Shown here piece after piece: positions 6,283-13,187 of a stretch of 27,078 bases of DNA. The stretch comes from a virus. How positions within the stretch are numbered: position 1 is the first letter of the stretch; each line of letters begins with the position of its first letter. The notes under the pieces are model-generated. The model ran no database searches. It saw only the letters and a program-made list of their open reading frames with translations, and was not told the DNA's origin. The position numbers and the translations under genes are program-made. The DNA is taken from positions 7,974 to 35,051 of IMG/VR virus record IMGVR_UViG_3300009492_000002. One strand, written 5' to 3'.

Positions 6283-6311
6283 AAAAAACCTCCGTTCTGG
6301 GGGTTTTTTTT
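6283..6311 (+). terminator. Rho-independent terminator after int
   Basis: An A-run plus CCTCC pairs with GGGGG plus a T-run around a 5-base loop (6294-6298), ending in eight T. It starts about 20 bp after the int stop. Just upstream is a short A-rich tandem repeat (about 10-bp units, 6260-6280). Confidence 0.8.
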
Positions 6312-6352
6312 GCAAAAAAAAGGAGCAAATAAACCAAACAATTATCTCTATT

Positions 6353-6386
6353 TTTACCCCATAATTAAATTACCCATTCTTTACCC
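6353..6386 (+). repeat. Left-arm integrase site repeats
   Basis: Three direct copies of the word TTTACCC or ATTACCC start at 6353, 6369 and 6380. An inverted near-copy (AGGTAAT) follows at 6391-6397. They are probable arm-type binding sites for the integrase N-terminal domain. Confidence 0.6.
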
Positions 6387-6431
6387 TTTTAGGTAATATA
6401 AGATAACAATTGGCACTACCAGCACACCATA

Positions 6432-6452
6432 TATAGTAGAGTCGATACTATA
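6432..6452. repeat. Dyad in the left arm of attP
   Basis: TATAGTA (6432-6438) and TACTATA (6446-6452) form perfect 7-bp arms around 7 bases. A second 6-bp dyad (TATACA / TGTATA) follows between about 6451 and 6473. The position between arm sites and core suits an Xis or host bending-factor site, but no consensus was matched. Confidence 0.4.
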
Positions 6453-6489
6453 CAAGACTATATGCTGTATACATTAAAGAACTTTTGCG

Positions 6490-6534
6490 CTGTTAATCCG
6501 TTTGTCGCTGGTTCGAGTCCAGCTCGGGGAGCCA
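6490..6534 (+). other. attP core: 3' fragment of tRNA-Asn
   Basis: The segment starts in the anticodon loop (CTGTTAA, anticodon GTT) and contains the 3' anticodon strand TCCG, a complete T-arm (GCTGG, TTCGAGT, CCAGC), the 3' acceptor strand and GCCA. The bases before 6490 do not form the 5' anticodon strand, D-arm or 5' acceptor, so this is not a full tRNA. About 45 bp would match the host gene and rebuild it on integration. Confidence 0.85.
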
Positions 6535-6540
6535 CATTCT

Positions 6541-6573
6541 AAAAGCCTCTTAGCGATAAGAGGCTTTTTTTTT
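6541..6573 (+). terminator. Rho-independent terminator behind the tRNA fragment
   Basis: A perfect 12-bp stem (6541-6552 with 6557-6568) with a GCGA loop is followed by an uninterrupted T-run to 6573. Placed 6 bp after the tRNA CCA, it would replace the host tRNA terminator after integration. The A-run on the 5' side means it could also work on the minus strand. Confidence 0.88.
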
Positions 6574-6600
6574 GAGCGTAAATTTACCCAAAATTTACCC

Positions 6601-6863
6601 ATAAGGCGCAAAAAAGCGCACAAACAAGTCACTTTTTTGAGATTTAAACCGTAAAAACAATCACTTAAAAATGCCAGTGTAGCGATCATTCTTCTGCTGC
6701 CACCGAAGGGAAAACTTCGTATCCCGAACAACAAAAAGACAACTACTTTTTTGGCATCTAAATGATCGTCCCCGATCTGTATTGATTATTCTCATTGCTG
6801 CTCGCTTCCAGAATAGGCTTAATCTTAAGCCCAGTAAGCTAATTCAATAAAGAGTCAAAAAAA
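6601..6863. promoter_or_regulatory. Non-coding region upstream of the lipoprotein gene, with a palindrome
   Basis: No gene is supported here. The clearest element is the near-perfect palindrome GGCTTAA-TC-TTAAGCC at 6816-6831, about 33 bp upstream of the lipoprotein start, a good size for an operator. No strong sigma-70 promoter was seen. The best candidate (TTGCTG at 6796 to TAATCT) has a 19-bp spacer. The reverse strand gives an open frame only because it reads across the tRNA fragment. Confidence 0.4.
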
Positions 6864-7157
6864 ATGAAAAAAACAACAAAAGCCGTTATCTTGCTTTCTT
6901 TTCTACTAACTACAACATCTTGCTCAACTGACGTTGAATCAGCTGGTATTTGCAGAAGAGTTCATGGCTGCACAGAGCAGGAAAGGGAAAAGCATTGCCA
7001 AAAAGTAAAGCAGCAGGAATATATTTTATGTGAAGAAGGCGTAGATATTGAAATGGAGTCAATGCCAGACTTTGATTTCGGTCCAGGATACAGAAAAAAG
7101 AGATATAATGGCTGTAGAACCAAGGCAAAAAGAGCCTACACCAAGTGTAAGCGTTAA
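6864..7157 (+). CDS. Small six-cysteine lipoprotein (lysogenic conversion candidate)
   Basis: This 97-residue product starts with a lipoprotein signal peptide: Lys-rich head, hydrophobic AVILLSFLL, then TTTSC with the lipid-modified cysteine at position 20. The mature part has six further cysteines (30, 36, 45, 56, 84, 95), enough for three disulfides, and a basic C-terminus (KAKRAYTKCKR). No family is recognised. It would be anchored in the inner or outer membrane, facing the periplasm or the surface. Located between attP and the tail-fibre genes, with its own upstream palindrome and opposite in direction to the virion operon, it looks like a moron expressed in the lysogen, as lambda bor is. 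Superinfection exclusion or serum/stress resistance are possible but unproven roles. The start at ATG 6864 has AAAGAG upstream. Confidence 0.75.
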   Translation: MKKTTKAVILLSFLLTTTSCSTDVESAGICRRVHGCTEQEREKHCQKVKQQEYILCEEGVDIEMESMPDFDFGPGYRKKRYNGCRTKAKRAYTKCKR

Positions 7158-7202
7158 TAAAAAAGATAACAGTGAGAAGGAGCTGGTAAGTAATCAGTAA
7201 TA

Positions 7203-7237
7203 ACTACCTACCAATTAGCACCGAATTGGTAGGTAGT
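7203..7237. repeat. Perfect 14-bp-arm inverted repeat, no U-tract
   Basis: The arms 7203-7216 and 7224-7237 are perfectly complementary around a 7-base loop. It lies 46 bp after the lipoprotein stop, so it may stabilise or end that mRNA, but no T-run follows on either strand. A smaller dyad (TCTAAT / ATTAGA) follows at about 7268-7286. Confidence 0.7.
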
Positions 7238-7370
7238 TGGTAGTAACAGCATAAGAACCGAGCACCAATCTAATCAATAAATTAGATACAGGCTTCTTGA
7301 AGCAGAGCATGCACATCGTCTTGCTCATGAGCGACAAGCTCTTTACCTACCCAACCAGCAACTACTTTTA

Positions 7371-7406
7371 ATGAAGGCTCGCCTAGATGATTCGGCGAGC
7401 CTTCAT
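7371..7406. repeat. Perfect 13-bp-arm GC-rich inverted repeat
   Basis: The arms 7371-7383 and 7394-7406 are perfect complements (ATGAAGGCTCGCC) around 10 bases. It lies about 40 bp downstream of the YadA-like gene on the minus strand and could protect or end that transcript. No T-run follows. Confidence 0.7.
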
Positions 7407-7447
7407 CCGAAAGAGCTGTTCACCCCGATGTGTGTTCAGGTAGCAAC

Positions 7448-7975
7448 TCAAAGGCGATAACCAATGCCTACCCCGACGCGCTGCTCATTTCGACTATACC
7501 CCACAGTGACTTTATAGACTAAATCGTCGTCAACATAATGGACCCCGATAGCACCGGCATTTACACCACCTAACCCGCTTGCGCCAGCACCAATAAAAAG
7601 ACCATCAGAGGTGGGAGACGGAACGTTCGATATTGCTCCTCCGACAGCTATTACAGCAATCATATCTAGGTCATTGTAATGGCCAGCGTAAAACGACTCG
7701 CCGTTCGAACCCATCATACCTTCTGGCCCCTTAACTCCTCTATCACCCTTATCTCCTTTGTCTCCCTTGTTATTTTTCCCACTCATTATCTTTAATCGAC
7801 GATTTATGTCTTTTATCGAATTGGTGTTAGTTTCTATACGGCGAGCGCCCTCTTCAGCCTTTAGGTATTTACCACCAATACCACTACCTATTAAACTTGA
7901 CGCAAATACAGGTGTGGACGATAGCGAGAAGGCTAACGTAACCAAGACTATATTTATTAAACTATTTTTTTTCAT
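7448..7975 (-). CDS. Miniature YadA-like trimeric autotransporter with collagen repeats
   Basis: This 175-residue outer-membrane protein candidate has four parts. Residues 1-25 are a Sec signal peptide ending VFA. Residues about 38-68 form a coiled coil of trimeric-adhesin type (IETNTNSIKDINRRL). Residues 71-94 are eight Gly-X-Y triplets (GDKGDKGDRG onward). Residues about 95-175 match the YadA anchor pattern: VPSPTSDGLFIGAGASGLGG, NAGAIGVHY, and the final strand VGVGIGYRL. Three chains would build one 12-strand barrel with a short collagen-like stalk. There is no head domain. The start at ATG 7975 has TGGAGA 5 bp upstream. It lies between tail fibres and attP, the place of lom in lambda, so lysogenic conversion of the host surface (adhesion or receptor masking) is inferred. 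Prophage-borne Eib proteins are known trimeric autotransporters. Confidence 0.8.
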   Translation of the reverse strand: MKKNSLINIVLVTLAFSLSSTPVFASSLIGSGIGGKYLKAEEGARRIETNTNSIKDINRRLKIMSGKNNKGDKGDKGDRGVKGPEGMMGSNGESFYAGHYNDLDMIAVIAVGGAISNVPSPTSDGLFIGAGASGLGGVNAGAIGVHYVDDDLVYKVTVGYSRNEQRVGVGIGYRL

Positions 7976-8079
7976 GTGACTCTCCAGTTATTTTATTTAA
8001 CGCGAGGCAAACGATGCTAGCCTATCTGTTGCTCGCAGCTTTATTAAAGAACATTAATTTTGCTCAGAAGTTAAAGGGG

Positions 8080-8211
8080 TTATGGTTTTTTTCCTCTTTT
8101 TTTCTGAGAGATAGCAATAGCCTGCCCCTGCTTTACTGCATCTTTTTTGTTTCGGTAAACCTTTCCTTTTGTTCCATACTGATAACCCCCTTTTACTTTT
8201 CGTACCGGCAT
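8080..8211 (-). CDS. Small basic phage protein
   Basis: This 43-residue product begins MPVRKVKGGYQYGTKGKVY and ends in a Lys-rich tail. Many phages carry short proteins of this shape (VRKVKGGY, then GKVY, then an AxxQGxAI helix), usually near tail or lysis genes, with no known role. ATG 8211 is preceded by GAGAAG. It lies at the downstream end of the virion operon. Confidence 0.6.
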   Translation of the reverse strand: MPVRKVKGGYQYGTKGKVYRNKKDAVKQGQAIAISQKKRGKKP

Positions 8212-8297
8212 AATCTTCTCGCTCTGGTTACTGTAATTGTTGTCTTTATAGCTTCCCCGATCGCTCTTGCAATATCAGTTGCACAAAAGATATTCAT
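8193..8297 (-). CDS. Possible 34-residue ORF
   Basis: This short frame starts at ATG 8297 (MNIFCATDIARAIGEAIK) and overlaps the next small gene by 19 bp. It is helical in character, with no clear ribosome binding site. It fills the gap between two small genes in the operon, which is the main reason to list it. Confidence 0.25.
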   Translation of the reverse strand: MNIFCATDIARAIGEAIKTTITVTRARRLCRYEK

Positions 8298-8322
8298 CGC
8301 AATCACTGTTGATGATCACGCA

Positions 8323-8541
8323 TCACCTGGCGCATCCGTTATCAATCCAAAACTGATCACGGCCATCTGGGTAGGAATTTGGATAACCTAGACTGTCAAA
8401 CACGTCTAGCCACATATCCTGATTCGCGCCGATAGTAGTAGCAACATGCGCTAATAAGAATTCATGTTCAGCATCCTGAATCCCATTAGATGTCGCGCCG
8501 TTCGCTTTGTAATACGCCAATTTGCAATCGTTATACGCCAT
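8323..8541 (-). CDS. Small tail-associated protein
   Basis: This 72-residue protein starts MAYNDCKLAYYKANGATSNG and has a C-terminal segment with a DMWLDVFDSLGY stretch and FWIDNG. Similar short proteins, or C-terminal segments with MW-x-x-x-LxxLGY and FW motifs, are common directly after tail-fibre genes in podoviruses and siphoviruses. Their role is unknown. The ATG at 8541 has GGGGG upstream. It follows the tail protein gene at 8551-9318 with a gap of 9 bp and is probably co-expressed with it. Confidence 0.65.
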   Translation of the reverse strand: MAYNDCKLAYYKANGATSNGIQDAEHEFLLAHVATTIGANQDMWLDVFDSLGYPNSYPDGRDQFWIDNGCAR

Positions 8542-8550
8542 CGCGGCCCC

Positions 8551-9318
8551 CTATAGTTCTGCATCTACTTTTAAAAGCGATATGGTAAATCTCCGTGATG
8601 GCGCTGCCCCGTCAACAGTACCAAATATTGTAATTCCTGATTCATCAATCACCTGTCCTCCAACATCAGTCCCAGTATTAACTGTGTAACTCAATGTCGG
8701 GGCAGCTCTCATTATGGTTGGTAGGTCGATACCTAAAGCTGTGTTACCAGTCCCGTCACCAAGATAACTTGTGAACTGCTTATTAGATTGATAGTAGTAC
8801 CTTAAGCATTTTTGAAACTCACTAGCTTGGTCCGGATACTCAAATAGTGTGACTGTTCCGCCTACTTCCAGTTTTACTTTTGAACAAGTGCCGACGCTAT
8901 TAACCGCAAAATACCAATCATCGGTGCTTGTGATATTGAAGGGGTAAGGCGACGTAACATTATTGAACTTATCTCCACTTCCTAAAATACCAATTGTTAG
9001 ACTTGCTGTTCCTTCCCACGAAAGAACAACTCCCCCCGAATAATTAAACCGTTCTACGACTTGTAATAGACGTCCACTATTAACAGTCATAACACCATCA
9101 ACAAAGTCAGCGTTAGACGCGCCTGAAGCATCCCTCCATCTATCTACTGAAAATGCACCCGATCCAATTGCACCACCTGCAAAACCACGCTGATTAATGT
9201 TAAAGCTGGGATTAATAATATAATTCTTACCTATGACATCATCAGAATGACTGTGACACTGAAAGTCATTAAATAACTGACGTAAATTTATTTCTGCCTG
9301 CCTAAAAAACGCACTCAT
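8551..9318 (-). CDS. Tail fibre-like / receptor-binding candidate protein
   Basis: This 255-residue protein has an N-terminal helical part (FFRQAEINLRQLFNDF), then YIINPSFNINQRGF and VDRW, the start of a beta-rich domain often seen in phage tail-fibre and hydrolase proteins, and later FQKCLRYYYQ, a recurrent motif near the C-terminus of such proteins. I place the start at ATG 9318, in an ATGA overlap with the previous stop and with AGGA just upstream. An ATG 24 bp earlier lies inside the fibre gene. It follows two fibre genes and probably forms a distal or accessory tail part. Direct receptor binding is inference. Confidence 0.7.
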   Translation of the reverse strand: MSAFFRQAEINLRQLFNDFQCHSHSDDVIGKNYIINPSFNINQRGFAGGAIGSGAFSVDRWRDASGASNADFVDGVMTVNSGRLLQVVERFNYSGGVVLSWEGTASLTIGILGSGDKFNNVTSPYPFNITSTDDWYFAVNSVGTCSKVKLEVGGTVTLFEYPDQASEFQKCLRYYYQSNKQFTSYLGDGTGNTALGIDLPTIMRAAPTLSYTVNTGTDVGGQVIDESGITIFGTVDGAAPSRRFTISLLKVDAEL

Positions 9319-12128
9319 AATCCTGTCAACTCCAAATTGCAAACGGTACTAACTGAGTCAATCACCTCAGCTCTGTCTTCCGTCACAATTAAATTATTAA
9401 ACTTCGTAATGTGATTTGCACTGCACACGGTTAAGATATTATTTGATGGATCAAAATCCATCGCTCTTATATCTGAGCTTGTCCCTTGTAAAAGGCATTT
9501 AGCGTTTTGGTTAAAGAGCGGTTTTTCTGCTTCGTATATGGCCTTAATTTGATCTGTTGTTAGAGCACCTGCACCGATCCTTATTAATGCCTCCCTGTGA
9601 GTATTCCCGACAGATCCATCCCATGCAGCACCAATAATCAATGGAGCCGTGTTAGAAAGACTGCCTGAGTCTGCTGCTAGAATCTCCTCATTCCCATTCA
9701 CCACTAAAACAATTATTCCGTCACGTCTTATTACAGAAACAAACGCCCAAACATCATCGGGTATCTTAGTAGTTGAAACATAAAATGTTCCCCCAATCCT
9801 AAATCTCAACAGAGCCGTAGAACTCTGCTTAGTGGCATAAAAACCATTAACACCCGTAAACTTAGAAAGCCAGTAAGTCGTGTTGGACGAATTCGCGTCT
9901 ATCCAACCCATCATATAAAAATCACCAGACCCAAAATCCAAACCTGTATTTCCAGTCTGACTTAGATAACTACCCAACACATTAAACCCCGAATACGCCA
10001 TTAGTTCTGCATTAAAAGCCACTGGTGATTTTGTGATTGTGCCGTGTACTGCTAAATGAACGGCCACATCATTTATATGAGATGAACGAGTCGGGTCTTG
10101 AGCGCTAACCGTAATGTTGTCATAATTCATTACTGCGCCAGCATCACCAAAGCAAACAAGCTTAATAACACTTACTGTTGAGGTCGCATCAAGAGCAAGA
10201 AATGTGTCGTCGTTCGCTGAACTAGAACCTAAGCTAGAGCCGGTAGGCGAATTCTCATTAAGTTCAACGCTGACGCTTCCAGTGATGTTTGTATTATTGT
10301 AGTGAACTAAGTACCTTAATCCAATTACCGTGGTGAGGCTCTGATAAGCATAACCATTGCTTGCCGTGTTGGTTATTTCTAACTCGTTTGCGACAACCGC
10401 TAACGTACAATCAACAGCCGTCCAGTCACTCGTGCCCACATCAAACGTGCCATTTACTACTAGCTCACCACCAACTAAATCTGTATCATCACCAGACGCC
10501 AACCACGCACCTTTTATGTCGCCTTGCATAAAACCAGAGACATAATCTGTTGTGGTATAGAAGACCATACCCGTGCTCTGTGAAGAAGATATAACCTCCC
10601 CCGCAACATGAGACGTCAATCCATCCTCTGAACCGATGAACTCTGTACACCCTTGCGCGACTGGGGTCAGGTTTTTCACTGATAAAGGTGAAGGAATCGT
10701 CGGGGAATCAACCCTTTGAAAGTAAAATGTACGCCATGATGTTCTTGCGAAGTCTGCGAATATAGGAAAAGGACCGTAAGACCTTACATTAAAATTAGTG
10801 CCATGAGAAAAACCCAAAACATCATCATGAATAGCTATACTATCTGCTCCGGTAGCCTCGACTATGTCAAATACTCTGAAGTCCGGATGGATAACCGATA
10901 CTCCATTGTCAGTTGCAACCGCTACAGTGTTTTTCATGCTCGAACTGATAACTGCAATATCGTTACATACATTATTAATTATGTTGCCATCACCACTACC
11001 TTTATAACTCAACGCATCATTGCGCTGACTGACATTCCCCAAATAACCATTGTATAAATTATCAACTCCAATCACTGTGCCACTATCATCTGTCATGTTT
11101 AATATAGAAAGCCTGGAGTTAATTGAGGCCACGTATATAATTCCGTTTTTGGCGACTACGCTTGGCTTACCAGTGAATATACGAAGCATATTTGATGAAC
11201 CACCGTTAAACACCATCCACATAGGGAGGGCTGGATCATCGCCATCATAAACAGTAACGGTGGCCCCTTCAGCAACAATTAATGCAAGCTTTGGAAAGGC
11301 TCTGGTTGCACCACGATCAATCGTATTTAATTCCTCATGATACCAACTTTGCGTCGTTGCTTTGTCCACCCATGCGCCGTGATCATCATCATGCACTGTG
11401 TTGTAGATAAAAACGCCAAGAACACTATTATTGTTTATTGTTAGATCCAACGCTGGAAGCACTTCAACTGATGGCGGAATGGCAAAAGGAATCCATGATC
11501 GAGCACCTGCTGAAGTACTGGATAAAACATAGCCATCTGTTGTTGGATCACCTAGTGTTGGCTCTTTTGTTGTATTTAAAATAAACCCCTGATTCGCACT
11601 CAACGCGCTAGTGATATCACCTACACCTGCCAGATCATCACGAATAACTGTACTGCCACCAGTGACGCTAGCTAATAGAATATTGCCATTGCTGTCAAAG
11701 GTAAGAATTTTATCTGCACGATCAGTCTTTTTCGGTAAAACAGGATAAGCACTATCACCAAGTGGAAACTGGAGCGCGCGAGTTAACCCTTGCGTATTTT
11801 GTTGAACCAACATAGTTAATTTATCTAACGCACCTTCGTGTGTTTCTGCTGGAAAAGCGTCAAAGGGTTGATAGTCAACTTCCTGAGTAGCGGTAACCTG
11901 TCGCAATAATATAACGGTAGCCGCTAAGGAAAGTGGCACATTTAAAATAACCAATCCGCCACCGGAATCACCCAGCCCCGTCATGGTAAATGCACCCTGC
12001 CCAATATCTACACCATCAAGCGATACAAACATATCGGTTTTCTTATCAACTCTAAAATTGTAAGCAAATGTATCTTGAGGAGGGACGCCTGCATAAGAGA
12101 TGTTTGTATCTGTCGTGAGTACCGTCAT
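9315..12128 (-). CDS. Large multi-domain tail fibre (T7 gp17-like N-terminus)
   Basis: This 937-residue protein binds the tail by an N-terminal T7 gp17-type domain (residues 1-110, with TFAYNFRVDKKTDMFVSLDG and the DAFPAETHEG segment). Residues about 225-535 are beta-rich with short repeats such as GIIYVAS and VAVATDNGVSVI, like a propeller. Residues about 553-678 look like a carbohydrate-binding jelly roll (NGTFDVGTSDW). Residues about 715-870 resemble a LamG/ConA-like lectin domain. Residues 886-912 (IRAMDFDPSNNILTVCS) look like one more propeller blade. No catalytic depolymerase motif was recognised. The start at ATG 12128 shares a base with the previous stop (TAATG). It probably recognises a surface glycan of the host. 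Confidence 0.82.
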   Translation of the reverse strand: MTVLTTDTNISYAGVPPQDTFAYNFRVDKKTDMFVSLDGVDIGQGAFTMTGLGDSGGGLVILNVPLSLAATVILLRQVTATQEVDYQPFDAFPAETHEGALDKLTMLVQQNTQGLTRALQFPLGDSAYPVLPKKTDRADKILTFDSNGNILLASVTGGSTVIRDDLAGVGDITSALSANQGFILNTTKEPTLGDPTTDGYVLSSTSAGARSWIPFAIPPSVEVLPALDLTINNNSVLGVFIYNTVHDDDHGAWVDKATTQSWYHEELNTIDRGATRAFPKLALIVAEGATVTVYDGDDPALPMWMVFNGGSSNMLRIFTGKPSVVAKNGIIYVASINSRLSILNMTDDSGTVIGVDNLYNGYLGNVSQRNDALSYKGSGDGNIINNVCNDIAVISSSMKNTVAVATDNGVSVIHPDFRVFDIVEATGADSIAIHDDVLGFSHGTNFNVRSYGPFPIFADFARTSWRTFYFQRVDSPTIPSPLSVKNLTPVAQGCTEFIGSEDGLTSHVAGEVISSSQSTGMVFYTTTDYVSGFMQGDIKGAWLASGDDTDLVGGELVVNGTFDVGTSDWTAVDCTLAVVANELEITNTASNGYAYQSLTTVIGLRYLVHYNNTNITGSVSVELNENSPTGSSLGSSSANDDTFLALDATSTVSVIKLVCFGDAGAVMNYDNITVSAQDPTRSSHINDVAVHLAVHGTITKSPVAFNAELMAYSGFNVLGSYLSQTGNTGLDFGSGDFYMMGWIDANSSNTTYWLSKFTGVNGFYATKQSSTALLRFRIGGTFYVSTTKIPDDVWAFVSVIRRDGIIVLVVNGNEEILAADSGSLSNTAPLIIGAAWDGSVGNTHREALIRIGAGALTTDQIKAIYEAEKPLFNQNAKCLLQGTSSDIRAMDFDPSNNILTVCSANHITKFNNLIVTEDRAEVIDSVSTVCNLELTGL

Positions 12129-13180
12129 TAAATTTGACCTCGATTACCCATCCAAATAAACGCAAAAGCACTATCAACTAACGCGCCGCCACCATCGTTT
12201 CTCATCTCAATAATGAATGCATCAACAGTAAAGCCACCAAAAGGGATATAACATATAGCGGTTCTAAAAATAATGGAATAAATCGCTGCACTCGTTACGA
12301 CCTGGTCTAGCGCGTTACCTAAATTTAAATTGTGCGTGATCTCATATCGACCCGTACTTAACTTCTGTGATGTCCAACCAGAAGGCAGCGTAATCTCATC
12401 ACCGAAAATATCCACCTGTCCATACTGGATCTGCTGTAGTTGTGCGTCTGTGTATTGGTTTGCAGTAGCTAGTGTTGCGGCATCTCTGATATCCGCATAA
12501 GACTTTGCATCAGCCAACACTGCTGTATCCTGAGTATCTGTATAGGTGCGATTAACAACATCAACACTGTCAGTGTAATCGTCTGCATCATTCAAAATAC
12601 TGAGTGGAGTTTCACCTGTGTCAATTGCATTCTTAAATGCATCGAATGCCATCAGGTGACCATCCGTTACACTGCCTAGTGGTTTTTGTACTGCATTGGG
12701 ATCACCTCCACCTGTGCCGGCAACCAGCGCGATATCGCCAATCGCATCAAACGATAAAAACAGTAATGACCTCGCTGTCGCCTCGGGCAAAACAGGATCA
12801 GACTCATCGCCAATAGGAAATCGAAAACTACGACGCTCTGCATCTTCATTTTGCTGCGATAACATGGTTAGTTTGTCTAACGCTCCCTCATGTGTCTCTG
12901 CGGGAAAAGCATCAAAAGGCTGGTAGTCCACTTCTTGCGTAGCAGGAACCAATCGCGCCAACACCACAACAGCTTCGACGACTAATGGTGTGTTCAGCGT
13001 GACAATGCCACCATTAGGTTCACCTAAGTTTGTTATAGTAAAATCACCCTGATCCACCAGCGCCCCATCAAGCAAAACATTCATGTCAGTCTTCTGATCG
13101 ACACGAAAATTATAGACGAATGTATCTTGACCTATTAACCCGTCATATTGGATGGTTGATGCTGTCGTAAGTAATGTCAT
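12128..13180 (-). CDS. Shorter tail fibre / adaptor with gp17-like N-terminus
   Basis: This 350-residue protein has the same N-terminal tail-binding domain as the next gene (residues 1-110), then a linker. Between about 200 and 250 it carries YTD/YAD repeats (YTDSVD, YTDTQDTA, YADIRDAA, YTDAQL) typical of a trimeric coiled-coil shaft. A beta-rich C-terminus follows (TLPSGWTSQKLSTGRYEITH and further strands). It is too short for a full fibre and may be an adaptor or a second fibre with another receptor. The start at ATG 13180 has TAGG 6 bp upstream. The two neighbouring genes compete for, or share, similar docking sites if the domains are functionally equal. Confidence 0.78.
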   Translation of the reverse strand: MTLLTTASTIQYDGLIGQDTFVYNFRVDQKTDMNVLLDGALVDQGDFTITNLGEPNGGIVTLNTPLVVEAVVVLARLVPATQEVDYQPFDAFPAETHEGALDKLTMLSQQNEDAERRSFRFPIGDESDPVLPEATARSLLFLSFDAIGDIALVAGTGGGDPNAVQKPLGSVTDGHLMAFDAFKNAIDTGETPLSILNDADDYTDSVDVVNRTYTDTQDTAVLADAKSYADIRDAATLATANQYTDAQLQQIQYGQVDIFGDEITLPSGWTSQKLSTGRYEITHNLNLGNALDQVVTSAAIYSIIFRTAICYIPFGGFTVDAFIIEMRNDGGGALVDSAFAFIWMGNRGQI

Positions 13181-13187
13181 TGCTGGC

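Larger units (their letters stand above)
6353..6600. other. Phage attachment site attP
   Basis: The region joins a core made of a tRNA-Asn 3' segment (6490-6534) with arms on both sides that carry the same integrase-type word. The left arm has TTTACCC at 6353 and 6380 and ATTACCC at 6369. The right arm has TTTACCC at 6583 and 6594. Adjacent words in each arm are 11 bp apart, about one helical turn. Shared arm sites on both sides are expected of an intact attP and not of a prophage end, where one side would be host DNA. It lies next to int, as in lambda. Confidence 0.75.

Noticed and set aside
6260-6283. A-rich tandem repeat after int as a CRISPR or origin iteron
   Set aside because: Only about two copies of a low-complexity 10-bp unit (TAAAAAGAAA). 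It is most simply part of the terminator's upstream A-rich tract.
6474-6534. Complete tRNA-Asn gene
   Set aside because: Only the part from the anticodon loop to CCA is present. The bases upstream cannot form the 5' anticodon strand, D-arm or 5' acceptor strand.
6474-6734. Minus-strand 86-codon open frame
   Set aside because: Its C-terminal part is the antisense translation of the tRNA-Asn fragment (a common artefact), and the rest covers the attP arm repeats and the terminator.
8014-8391. Plus-strand hydrophobic 125-codon frame resembling a membrane protein
   Set aside because: It is antisense to two or three small minus-strand genes with better start signals. The hydrophobicity arises from reading A-rich Lys codons backwards as T-rich Phe/Leu codons.
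8323-13180. Diversity-generating retroelement linked to the tail genes
   Set aside because: BPP-1-type phages can carry one, so I looked for a reverse transcriptase and an A-variable repeat pair near the fibre genes. Neither is visible in this window.
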